A DNA stretch of 39,176 nucleotides from an uncultured Clostridia bacterium (GTDB taxonomy: Bacteria; Bacillota; Clostridia; Lachnospirales; Anaerotignaceae), in contig CAJUKL010000002.1 of assembly GCA_910587195.1 (NCBI GenBank), positions 19,589-58,764 of the forward strand, given 5' to 3'. Position numbers and translations under genes: made by a program. Numbering within the stretch: position 1 is the first letter of the stretch; each line of letters starts with the position of its first letter. Below, in pieces: positions 25,311-32,369 of the stretch. The notes under the pieces were generated by a model that worked only from the letters and a program-made list of their open reading frames with translations, did not search any database and had not been told where the DNA came from.

Positions 25311-25345
25311 AACAGGAGTGGATTTTTCCACTCCTGTTCTTTTTA
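25311..25345 (+). terminator. Terminator between pheT and spoVAE
   Basis: Perfect 12-bp stem AACAGGAGTGGA/TCCACTCCTGTT (25311-25322 with 25327-25338), then CTTTTTATTTTT on the plus strand. It serves pheT best but can also block the converging spoVA transcript. Confidence 0.82.
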
Positions 25346-25696
25346 TTTTTCTTTGGGGTTACATACTAATGCTGTCAAAAATGCAAATACTACTGCTGCA
25401 CTAATGCCGCCAGCAGCTGCTTTCATGCCTCCTGTAAAAATACCCCAAAATCCAACACTATCCACTTCTTCCATAACTCCCTTTGCAAGATTATAACCAA
25501 ATCCGGTTAAAGGTACTGTTGCACCTGCGCCACCAAATTCTTCAATCGGGGTATACCAACCAAGTCCACCTAAAATACAGCCTAAACATACAAACATGAC
25601 TAAAATTCTACCAGACATTAATTTTGTTTTATCAATGAGAATTTGTCCGATAACACAGATGGCACCTCCGACTAAAAATGCCCTTACAAAATCCAT
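25343..25696 (-). CDS. spoVAE: Stage V sporulation protein AE
   Basis: 117 residues, very hydrophobic, matching the small SpoVAE (AEb) family. It starts MDFVRAFLVGGAICVIGQILID, has the conserved GGLGWYTPIEEFGGAGATVPLTGFG loop, and ends in a last helix (AAGGISAAVVFAFLTALV). It is related in sequence to SpoVAC (GG.IC.IGQ; GAG..VP.TGF). With SpoVAC and SpoVAD it is needed to move dipicolinic acid into the developing spore and out on germination, in the spore inner membrane. It is last of five genes, 11 bp after spoVAD. No spoVAF or larger spoVAEa follows. Confidence 0.95.
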   Translation of the reverse strand: MDFVRAFLVGGAICVIGQILIDKTKLMSGRILVMFVCLGCILGGLGWYTPIEEFGGAGATVPLTGFGYNLAKGVMEEVDSVGFWGIFTGGMKAAAGGISAAVVFAFLTALVCNPKEK

Positions 25697-25707
25697 ATGA
25701 TTCCCTC

Positions 25708-26727
25708 CTATTCTGTTCTACCTTCAATAACAACTCCATGTGCAATTCCCGGAATGGTAGAGCCTTGCTGAGATGTGGTAGGACTCATTAAAGCACCAGT
25801 AGGCAAAAATAACATTCTGCCAATGCTGCCTTCTATCAGTTTTTTGTAAAAATAACTAGCAAAAGTAACAGCAGAACAAGCGCAACCACTTCCGCCAGAA
25901 TGAGTATCTTGATTTTCTTTATCAAAAATTTCGATACCACAATCTGTAAAATTTTCACCCATCTCATAGCCCTCTTTTGCCATCAATTCTATAACAAGCT
26001 GCTTTCCGATATATCCTAAATCGCCTGTTGCAATAACATCATAATAACTGGGCTGCCTTCCCGTTTCTTTAAAATGGGCTGTCAATACATTGACTGCTGC
26101 AGGAGCCATAGCAGCACCCATATTCATGGTGTCTGTTACGCCCATATCTATGACTTTTCCGGTTGTAATTTCTGTAATGACTGGCCCTTTTCCCTTTTTA
26201 GATAATACAGCAGAACCATCTCCGGTAACTGTCCATGTTGCGCTGGGAGGTCTTTGTGTTCCTAGTGCAAGTGGAAAGCGAAATTGTTTTTCTGCTGCAC
26301 AAAAATGGCTGGAAGCACCCACTAAAACATTTTCTGCAAAACCCCCATCTATTAACATTGCACCTAAACTCATAGACTCACCCATAGTAGAACAAGCACC
26401 AAATAAGCCAAAATAAGGCACCTTAAAATCTTTGATGCCAAATGTGGTGCCTGTACATTGATTTAACAAATCTCCACATAGAATATAGTTGATATTTTCC
26501 ATTTTTTTGCCGGCTTTTTCTACTGCTAATTGCAAGGATTCTGTAACAAATTTACTTTCTGCCTTTTCCCAACTGTCTTCCCCATATAAAGCATCTTCTG
26601 TTACTTTGTCAAATAATCCTCCTAAAGGTCCTTCTCCTTCCTTTGGCCCAACTACAGAAGATACACTGGCAATGACGACTGGCTCTGATAATTTTACGGT
26701 TTGTGCACCGATTCTTTTCCCTTTCAT
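25708..26727 (-). CDS. spoVAD: Stage V sporulation protein AD
   Basis: 339 residues, the expected length. It is a thiolase/ketosynthase-fold protein without enzymatic function that binds dipicolinic acid on the outer face of the spore inner membrane. Recognisable segments are EGPLGGLFDKVTEDALYGE, ILCGDLLNQCTGTTFGI, GLFGACSTMGESMSLGAML, DVIATGDLGYIGKQLV and DTHSGGSGCACSAVTFASYF. It lies 14 bp after spoVAC and 11 bp before spoVAE, in one transcription unit. Confidence 0.97.
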   Translation of the reverse strand: MKGKRIGAQTVKLSEPVVIASVSSVVGPKEGEGPLGGLFDKVTEDALYGEDSWEKAESKFVTESLQLAVEKAGKKMENINYILCGDLLNQCTGTTFGIKDFKVPYFGLFGACSTMGESMSLGAMLIDGGFAENVLVGASSHFCAAEKQFRFPLALGTQRPPSATWTVTGDGSAVLSKKGKGPVITEITTGKVIDMGVTDTMNMGAAMAPAAVNVLTAHFKETGRQPSYYDVIATGDLGYIGKQLVIELMAKEGYEMGENFTDCGIEIFDKENQDTHSGGSGCACSAVTFASYFYKKLIEGSIGRMLFLPTGALMSPTTSQQGSTIPGIAHGVVIEGRTE

Positions 26728-26741
26728 ATTGTTTTTCCTCC

Positions 26742-27188
26742 TTAACCGATAAAATAATAAATCAAACCAACTGCCATAGAGGTTAATGTACCATATACAA
26801 TGACGGGGCCCGCAATGACAAACATTTTTGCAGCCATACCAAAAACAAGCCCTTCTTTTTTAAATTCAATGGCTGGAGATACTACGGAATTTGCAAAGCC
26901 TGTAATGGGTACAATCGTTCCAGCACCGCAATATTTTCCTAACTTTCCATAGATACCTAATCCTGTTAAAATAGCAGAAGATAAAATGAGTATGACACAC
27001 ACAATTAAAGAAGTGGTATCTTCTCCTAAAGAAAATGTTTCAACATAATTTCTTAAAAACTGCCCTATGGTGCAAATAATACCGCCGGATACAAAGGCTT
27101 TGATACAATTTAAAACAATAGGGCTATCTGGAGAAGCCTCTTTTACCATTTTGTCGTACATCTGTTTTGCTTGTGTTGTTTCTTCCAT
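26742..27188 (-). CDS. spoVAC: Stage V sporulation protein AC
   Basis: 148 residues, normal length. A short soluble N-terminus (EETTQAKQMYDKMVKEASPDSPIVLNCIKAFVSGG) leads into about four membrane helices with CTIGQFLRNYVE, GKYCGAGTIVPITGFANSVVSPAIEFKKEGLV and a final hydrophobic helix. It is thought to form a mechanosensitive channel part for Ca-dipicolinate release. It is third in the operon, 13 bp after spoVAB. Confidence 0.97.
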   Translation of the reverse strand: MEETTQAKQMYDKMVKEASPDSPIVLNCIKAFVSGGIICTIGQFLRNYVETFSLGEDTTSLIVCVILILSSAILTGLGIYGKLGKYCGAGTIVPITGFANSVVSPAIEFKKEGLVFGMAAKMFVIAGPVIVYGTLTSMAVGLIYYFIG

Positions 27189-27201
27189 ATCTTTTTCCTC
27201 C

Positions 27202-27636
27202 TTAGTTCATAATAAAAAATCCTTTTATGATAAAGTATAAAAAAGAACCAAATATTTTACCCAGTGCAATGGAACAAATAAACATCGGTATTCCTGCCAC
27301 AATGCGGGAACGTCTTAAAAAAATAGGAATCACGTTTAATACTTCTGCTAAGGCAATCGCCAGACACCCTACAAAAATACCATTCACAAAAGCAAAGATT
27401 GCTACTAAAATATTGCCAATGGGTAAATGGTATGATACAAACATTGTTGTTGTACCAAAAACGCCCCCTATGGTTATCATATCCTCATAAAGAGGAATAT
27501 ATTTTTGTGTTGCTGTTCTTTTTGCCATACGTGGCACAATTCCTATGGCAGAAATAAAAGAAAAAATACCTGCTGCAACAACACCACCAGAGGACAATCC
27601 TAATAAAATTAACGTCACATAGAGGAATAAATTCAT
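27202..27636 (-). CDS. spoVAB: Stage V sporulation protein AB
   Basis: 144 residues with four to five membrane helices. The family signature is ISAIGIVPRMAKRTATQKYIPLYEDMITIGGVFG, then FVGCLAIALAEVLNVIPIFLRR and a final helix. Its start overlaps the end of spoVAA by 4 nt. Its specific biochemical role is unknown, but it belongs with spoVAA to the extended operon that some clostridia lack. Confidence 0.93.
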   Translation of the reverse strand: MNLFLYVTLILLGLSSGGVVAAGIFSFISAIGIVPRMAKRTATQKYIPLYEDMITIGGVFGTTTMFVSYHLPIGNILVAIFAFVNGIFVGCLAIALAEVLNVIPIFLRRSRIVAGIPMFICSIALGKIFGSFLYFIIKGFFIMN

Positions 27637-28256
27637 GAACTGTCACCACTTTTAGCATTTTTGTTTAAAGCGTCAATCATACTGGTATTTGCTTCTTTTT
27701 CATAGGTGGTCATTTCAATTTCAATCGGGGTAGGGTCTTTGGTAATATATTTTTTGGAAAAATGATTAAAAAATAGTATAATACCTACACCTAGCCCTAT
27801 AGTATACGGAATGGCTAAAATAAGCGGCATATCATTATATTCTCCAAAAAAGATATAATAATAATTTTGGAATATTTTGGGTATTTGTGCATCAGAATGA
27901 AAAGACATAATAGAAGTTGAAGCACCTGCAAATAATACAAGAGAGATAAAAGCAATTTTACTATAAAGCCATAGTGGATTGGGCTTTTGTTGTTTTTGTT
28001 TATAAACCAGTAAAATATCTGTTTCTCCTACATTATTTACAGTAGTATCTGGAAATTTTAGCGTAATGGCTTTTATAATATCCATAACACTAAGCAGATA
28101 CGTTTTTTCTGTATCTTCTGGTATTTGAAATACAATCAAATTTTCCAAAGAAGCTGTACTTTGTCCGGGTATCCAAAGCTCTCCAATATCTTTTAAATAG
28201 ACTATTTTTCTACCTGTTATGGTAATTTTTTCATTGGGTTTCACGTAAATATCCAT
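27633..28256 (-). CDS. spoVAA: Stage V sporulation protein AA
   Basis: 207 residues from ATG 28256 (MDIYVKPNEKITITG), close to the usual size. The open frame runs about 84 bp further upstream, but that stretch covers the promoter, and the RBS AAAGGTGGTGA lies 5 nt before ATG 28256. An N-terminal soluble domain (about 1-90) with YLKDIGELWIP ... LLSVMDIIKAI is followed by two membrane helices (about 105-130 and 148-170). It is first gene of the spoVA operon, made in the forespore. Confidence 0.92.
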   Translation of the reverse strand: MDIYVKPNEKITITGRKIVYLKDIGELWIPGQSTASLENLIVFQIPEDTEKTYLLSVMDIIKAITLKFPDTTVNNVGETDILLVYKQKQQKPNPLWLYSKIAFISLVLFAGASTSIMSFHSDAQIPKIFQNYYYIFFGEYNDMPLILAIPYTIGLGVGIILFFNHFSKKYITKDPTPIEIEMTTYEKEANTSMIDALNKNAKSGDSS

Positions 28257-28280
28257 TATTTCACCACCTTTTTGCTTTTT

Positions 28281-28310
28281 TAGTATTTCTAAAAATATAA
28301 AAATACATAC
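28281..28310 (-). promoter_or_regulatory. Forespore (sigma-G/F-type) promoter of the spoVA operon
   Basis: Minus strand GTATG (28306-28310) matches the sigma-G -35 GHATR. After an 18-bp spacer, AATACTA (28281-28287) matches CATNHTA at six of seven positions. The start site near 28274 leaves an 18-nt leader with the ribosome binding site. This is where a SigG promoter is expected for spoVA. Confidence 0.65.
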
Positions 28311-28362
28311 TGCTTTTTCTTTCCATTCTTTTTCATTCAATTTGTTGCTCTATTGAGAAAAG

Positions 28363-28391
28363 TTGTATTGTATTCAAAAAATTGCTATAAT
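28363..28391 (+). promoter_or_regulatory. Promoter of the DUF434 gene
   Basis: TTGTAT, 17-bp spacer, TATAAT with extended -10 TGC. Start near 28398; it diverges from spoVA. Confidence 0.7.
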
Positions 28392-28460
28392 AAAAAAGAA
28401 AAGAATACAAGGAATCTGCATAAGGATACAAGAATCATAAAATTAGGAAAGGGGCATGTT

Positions 28461-29174
28461 ATGTGCAAAACAGTAAAAAGGGGCTATTTTGACAGCGATA
28501 AAAGAGATTTTAATGATGCTGCTATTTTGAAATTATATCAAGCAGGACATGATTTATATTTTTTACTTAATCAAGGCTATCCTATGAAAGGTGCAATAAC
28601 ATTTGTAGGAAATCATTATTTATTATCAGAAAGGCAAAGATTAGCTTTAATGCGTGGCATTTCTTCTGATGAAAAAATAAAAAACAGAAAACAAAAAGAA
28701 ATAAAAAATGATTTTGAAAATAGAGTAGTCTATATTGATGGCTTTAATACCATTATTACTTTAGAAGTAGCATTATCTCAATCTTTATTATTACAGTGCA
28801 TGGATGGAACAATACGAGATTTAGCAGCATTAAGGGGAAGCTATCGGATAATAGATAAAACGCCGTTGGCAATTATGCAGATTGGAAAAGCCTTAGAACA
28901 ATATCAAATTAAAAAAGCAGTTTTTTATTTAGATGCACCCGTATCTAATTCGGGAACCTTAAAGAAAAAAATATTGGAACTGCTGGAAGTGTTTTCTTAC
29001 GAGGTAGAAGTTCATGTCATTCATGATGTAGATAGAACATTACAAGAGTTAGAAAATGTTATCACTAGTGATGCCATTATTTTAGATAAATGTAAAAGCT
29101 GGATTAATTTAAATAGAGCAATAGAACAAAATAAAAAAAATTGTTCTATAGATTTTGAAATAAATATACTATGA
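28461..29174 (+). CDS. DUF434-family protein (COG2454-like)
   Basis: 237 residues from ATG 28461, which follows AGGAAAGGGG by 8 nt; the frame upstream overlaps the promoter and is rejected. The N-terminal half resembles DUF434: DFNDAAILKLYQAGHDLYFLLNQGYPMKGAITFVGNHYLLSERQRLALMR (about 15-65). The second half (VVYIDGFNTIITLEVALS ... GSYRIIDKT ... KAVFYLDAPVSNSGTLKKKI ... VHDVDRTL, DAIILDKC) alternates strands and helices with acidic residues at strand ends (IDGFN, LDAPVS, SDAIILD), a pattern like PIN/NYN nucleases. A nucleic-acid role is therefore possible but unproven. The gene appears monocistronic. Confidence 0.72.
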   Translation: MCKTVKRGYFDSDKRDFNDAAILKLYQAGHDLYFLLNQGYPMKGAITFVGNHYLLSERQRLALMRGISSDEKIKNRKQKEIKNDFENRVVYIDGFNTIITLEVALSQSLLLQCMDGTIRDLAALRGSYRIIDKTPLAIMQIGKALEQYQIKKAVFYLDAPVSNSGTLKKKILELLEVFSYEVEVHVIHDVDRTLQELENVITSDAIILDKCKSWINLNRAIEQNKKNCSIDFEINIL

Positions 29175-29481
29175 TTTCTATTTTTTTAGAAAAGGAATCA
29201 TAATATCATAAAAAGCATATACTAAGGTTGTACCTAAAATATAGCAATATCACGTACCAAAAAACAAAAATATAAAATCAAACGAGTATGGAAAGATTTT
29301 ATTGACTTGGAAAAGATAAATGATTGTCAAAAAATAAAAATTATGGTAGAATGAACACATAATTTTGATATGCTTACAAACTGAGTATTTACACTCTCTC
29401 ACATAGTGTATTGATATTATGTTTTTAAAACGAAAATATTTTACACAGAAATGTGAATATTAAAAAAAAGGAGAAATAAAA
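29175..29481. other. Intergenic region with promoter and structured leader of the SIR2-TPR gene
   Basis: The first 150 bp show only A+T-rich sequence and a short hairpin at the DUF434 stop (GATTTCTATTTTTTTAGAAAAGGAATC type). From about 29359 a leader of roughly 120 nt runs to the ATG. It can form ACATAAT ... ACACT/AGTGT ... ATTATGT and, near 29441-29462, AATATT/AATATT with CAC/GTG inside. No known riboswitch motif is recognised. Confidence 0.5.
29324..29352 (+). promoter_or_regulatory. Promoter of the SIR2-TPR gene
   Basis: TTGTCA, 17-bp spacer, TAGAAT, with TGG just ahead (extended -10). Start near 29359, about 123 nt before the ATG. Confidence 0.65.
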
Positions 29482-32064
29482 ATGTACGAGGAACTTTCTT
29501 TAAATGGCTTTATTAAGGAAATAAGAGAAGTGACAAGTGGCCCTCACCCAAGAAAATTTTGCTTTGTTTTGGGTGCAGGTGCCTCTATCACTTCTGGCAT
29601 AAAATCAGCACAAGAACTTGTGAACCTATGGGAAAAAGAGTTGCTTGAAAGAAATAGAGAAAAACACTTGAGATGGAAACAAGAGTTAAATATAAATGAT
29701 ACAAACAAATACAGCTTTTATAATCAATATTATGAAGAACGTTTTAAAAGACGTCCGATTGATGGCTACAATTATTTAGAAAAGTTAATGGAACGTGCAA
29801 AACCAAGTATCGGTCATGTAATGCTTTCCTATTTGTTGACACAAACACAAAATAATGTTGTAATTACAACAAATTTTGACCATATGATAGAGGAAGCAAT
29901 TACCTATTATACAAGAACACTTCCCTTAGTGATAGAACATGAAACATTAGCACATTATGTATCTGCACAGCCTAATAAACCAATGGTAATTAAAATACAT
30001 AGAGAGCTTCTCTTTCATCCCAACAAGGCAGAACCTTTTGGCACTTTACATGAAAATTGGAAAGAAGCATTAAACAAAGTATTTTCAGAATATCATCCAA
30101 TTTTTATTGGCTATGCAGGAAATGATAAAAGTTTGATTAACTTTTTATTGGAAAATGTAGACAAATTTTTAAACAATGAATGGAAGTTCCCTTACTGGAT
30201 GTTTTATGATACAGAAGAAGTAAGCGATACCATTTTAAAATTTTTAGATGACACCAATGGATATTTAATTAAGCATACTGGATTTGATGAAGTTTTATAT
30301 TTATTGGCAGCAGAACTGGAGTGCAAATTGCCATCTAAAACAATGTTTGTAAGTGATGCAGAAAAAAGATTCCAAATGTTAACAAATACTGTGGATGACT
30401 TTACTGAAAAAACAGCAACAGCAAAAGCGGTTATGTGGAATGATTATCAGGAAATTGAAAAGGCAATCCAAAAGGTTACCTCACAAACAAAATTGCAAAG
30501 TCTATATAGAAAAGCAATTATGTTAAGCCATGCCGCAAGATATTTAGAAGCATCAGAAATTATGTCTAAATTGGTCAAATTAGACCCAGAAAATGCAAGA
30601 TACCATAGTGGTGTCGCAACAACATTGCATGAATTAGAACGCTACGAAGAAGCACTGAAGGAAGCACAACTTGCTGTAGAATTGGAGCCAGATAATGCAA
30701 AATATCATGATATTTTAAGCAGAATGTTATATGAAACAAAAAATTATGAAGAAGCATTAAAAGAAGCACAAAAAGCGGTCAAATTAGACCCAGAAAATGC
30801 AAGATATCATGACAATTTTAGAGCAGCATTATATCAAATGGAACTGTATGAAGAAGCCATTAAAGAAGGACAAAGAGCAGTAGAATTAGACCCTAATAAT
30901 GCAAAATATCATAATAATCTTGGCAATATGTTACAGGAAATGAAGTATTTTGATGAAGCAACAAAAGAAAAACAAATAGCAGCAGAATTGGAATCTGGAG
31001 CAAGGGCAACAGCTACAAAACAGCCAACTGTGCCTGTAAGACCAACAATGCCAGAACCACCCGTTGTGCCAGTAATGCCAGCACAACCAGAACCACCCGT
31101 TGTGCCAGTAATGCCAGCACGACCAGAACCACCCGTTGTGCCAGTAATGCCCATACAACCAGAACCACCCGTTGTGCCAGTAATGCCAATACAACCAGAA
31201 CCACCCGTTGTGCCAGTGATGCCCATACAACCAGAACCACCCGTTGTGCCAGTAATGCCAATTCCACCAGTGGCACCAACACATGATATTAGTGAGTTTG
31301 TACCTAGTGAAATGAAAGAAGAAGTAAAGCAAGAACAACAGGAATTGAGTGAAGAAGATGAATTAAAAGAAGCACAAAAAGCAGTAGAAGCAGAACCAAA
31401 TAATGCTTCTTATCATGATAATCTTGGTATGATATTATATAGAATGGAACGCTTTGATGAGGCATTAAGTGAAAAACAAAAAGCAGCAGAATTAGAACCA
31501 GATAATGCATCTTATCATGACAGTCTTGGTGTGGTTTTATATAAAATGAAACGCTTTGATGATGCCATTAAAGAAGCACAAAAAGCAGTAGATTTAGAAC
31601 CAGATAATGCAAATTATCATGATAACCTTGGTGTTATGTTCTACAAAATGAAACGCTTTAATGAAGCTATTAAAGAAAGACAAAAAGCAGCAGAATTAGA
31701 ACCAGATAATGCATCTTATCATGACAATCTTGGTTTAATGCTCTTTAAAGTAAAACGCTATGACGAAGCTATCAAGGAAAAACAAAAAGCGGTAGAATTA
31801 GACCCAGATAATGCAAAGTATCATGATAATCTTGGTGTAATGTTGTTTAAATTAAAACGCTATGACGAAGCAGTCAAAGAAAAACAAAAAGCAGCAGAAT
31901 TAGATGCAGAAAATGCAGGCTATCATAGCAGCCTTGCCATTATGCTACAAAAATTAAAACGTTACGATGAAGCTGCAAAAGAAGCACAAAAAGCAGTAGA
32001 TTTAGAACCGGATAATGCAAGTTATCATGAAAGTTTAGAATCTATTTTAAAAGATAAAAAATAA
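29482..32064 (+). CDS. SIR2-like NAD-binding domain fused to two TPR arrays
   Basis: 860 residues. Residues about 20-290 form a SIR2-like domain: FVLGAGASITSGIKSAQEL (NAD loop, 28-46), ITTNFDHMIEEA with Asn131, VIKIHREL with His173, IFIGYAGNDKSLINFL (207-222) and FPYWMFYD. The Asn/His pair corresponds to the catalytic residues of NADase-type SIR2 proteins such as ThsA. Residues about 350-510 hold roughly four TPRs, about 524-595 six 12-residue Pro-rich repeats (PEPPVVPVMPxQ), and about 628-856 roughly seven more near-identical TPRs. There is no signal peptide or membrane helix. The likely role is a sensor-effector that degrades NAD+ when TPRs detect a trigger, i.e. phage defence. Protein deacetylation is less likely, as no zinc-binding cysteines are present. 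RBS AAAAGGAGAAA. No partner gene is adjacent. Confidence 0.85.
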   Translation: MYEELSLNGFIKEIREVTSGPHPRKFCFVLGAGASITSGIKSAQELVNLWEKELLERNREKHLRWKQELNINDTNKYSFYNQYYEERFKRRPIDGYNYLEKLMERAKPSIGHVMLSYLLTQTQNNVVITTNFDHMIEEAITYYTRTLPLVIEHETLAHYVSAQPNKPMVIKIHRELLFHPNKAEPFGTLHENWKEALNKVFSEYHPIFIGYAGNDKSLINFLLENVDKFLNNEWKFPYWMFYDTEEVSDTILKFLDDTNGYLIKHTGFDEVLYLLAAELECKLPSKTMFVSDAEKRFQMLTNTVDDFTEKTATAKAVMWNDYQEIEKAIQKVTSQTKLQSLYRKAIMLSHAARYLEASEIMSKLVKLDPENARYHSGVATTLHELERYEEALKEAQLAVELEPDNAKYHDILSRMLYETKNYEEALKEAQKAVKLDPENARYHDNFRAALYQMELYEEAIKEGQRAVELDPNNAKYHNNLGNMLQEMKYFDEATKEKQIAAELESGARATATKQPTVPVRPTMPEPPVVPVMPAQPEPPVVPVMPARPEPPVVPVMPIQPEPPVVPVMPIQPEPPVVPVMPIQPEPPVVPVMPIPPVAPTHDISEFVPSEMKEEVKQEQQELSEEDELKEAQKAVEAEPNNASYHDNLGMILYRMERFDEALSEKQKAAELEPDNASYHDSLGVVLYKMKRFDDAIKEAQKAVDLEPDNANYHDNLGVMFYKMKRFNEAIKERQKAAELEPDNASYHDNLGLMLFKVKRYDEAIKEKQKAVELDPDNAKYHDNLGVMLFKLKRYDEAVKEKQKAAELDAENAGYHSSLAIMLQKLKRYDEAAKEAQKAVDLEPDNASYHESLESILKDKK
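31051..31266 (+). repeat. Six 36-bp tandem repeats inside the SIR2-TPR gene
   Basis: Unit begins CCAGAACCACCCGTTGTGCC at 31051, 31087, 31123, 31159, 31195 and 31231. It encodes PEPPVVPVMP plus two variable residues (AQ, AR, IQ, IP). Copies differ at only a few bases, so unit number could change by slippage without shifting frame. Confidence 0.95.
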
Positions 32065-32084
32065 AAAAAACTATCTCAAAGGGC

Positions 32085-32280
32085 AGCTTGTCAATAAATT
32101 TTTTTGTTCTGTTTGCAAAAGATAAAGTTTAGGGTCAAGCCCTTTGAAAAGGGCTTGCAAGCGTGTTTTTGAAGGGGTGCAGAATGTCCAGTAGACATTC
32201 GTCCTGCACCGACCGGAGCGAAGCATAGACTTTGGGGAAACTTTTCACAAGTGAAAAAGGGTTCCCAAAGAACTTCTGAC
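32085..32280. repeat. Structured intergenic repeat, copy 6
   Basis: GCTTGTCAATAAA, TTGTTCTGTTTGCAAAAGATAAAGTTTAGGGT, then hairpin D as CAAGCCCTT-TGAA-AAGGGCTTG (compensatory changes against copies 1-3). GCAAGCGTGTTTTTGAAGGGG is shared with copy 4. Module F follows, with hairpin GGTGCAGAATGTC ... GACATTCGTCCTGCACC, then GACCGGAGCGAAGCATAGAC as in copy 5. A final hairpin (CTTTTCAC/GTGAAAAAG inside CTTTGGGG/TTCCCAAAG) closes it. It fills the gap after the SIR2-TPR gene. Confidence 0.82.
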
Positions 32281-32312
32281 TTTTATCAAGTTTATAATAG
32301 ACTACTTTATTG

Positions 32313-32353
32313 AAAAAAAGAACCCTTTGCCTATGGCAAAGGGTTCTTTTTTT
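32313..32353. terminator. Strong bidirectional terminator
   Basis: Perfect 19-bp stem (32313-32331 with 32335-32353, loop TAT), with A7 at one end and T7 at the other. It ends the SIR2-TPR and DUF4179 transcripts, which converge here. Confidence 0.93.
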
Positions 32354-32369
32354 ATCCCAAAAGTTTAAT

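Noticed and set aside
25050..25331. Minus-strand open frame of 93 codons after pheT
   Set aside because: It covers intergenic hairpins and repeat copy 5. The shared fragment with 22367-22621 reflects the repeated DNA, not a protein family.
31051..31266. CRISPR-like regular repeats
   Set aside because: The 36-bp units are directly joined with no unique spacers and lie in frame inside a protein gene. The same applies to 39058-39176.
30909..31338. Long Gly/Thr/Trp-rich minus-strand open frames opposite the Pro-rich repeats
   Set aside because: They are antisense readings of the 36-bp repeats in the SIR2-TPR gene, with no ribosome binding site.
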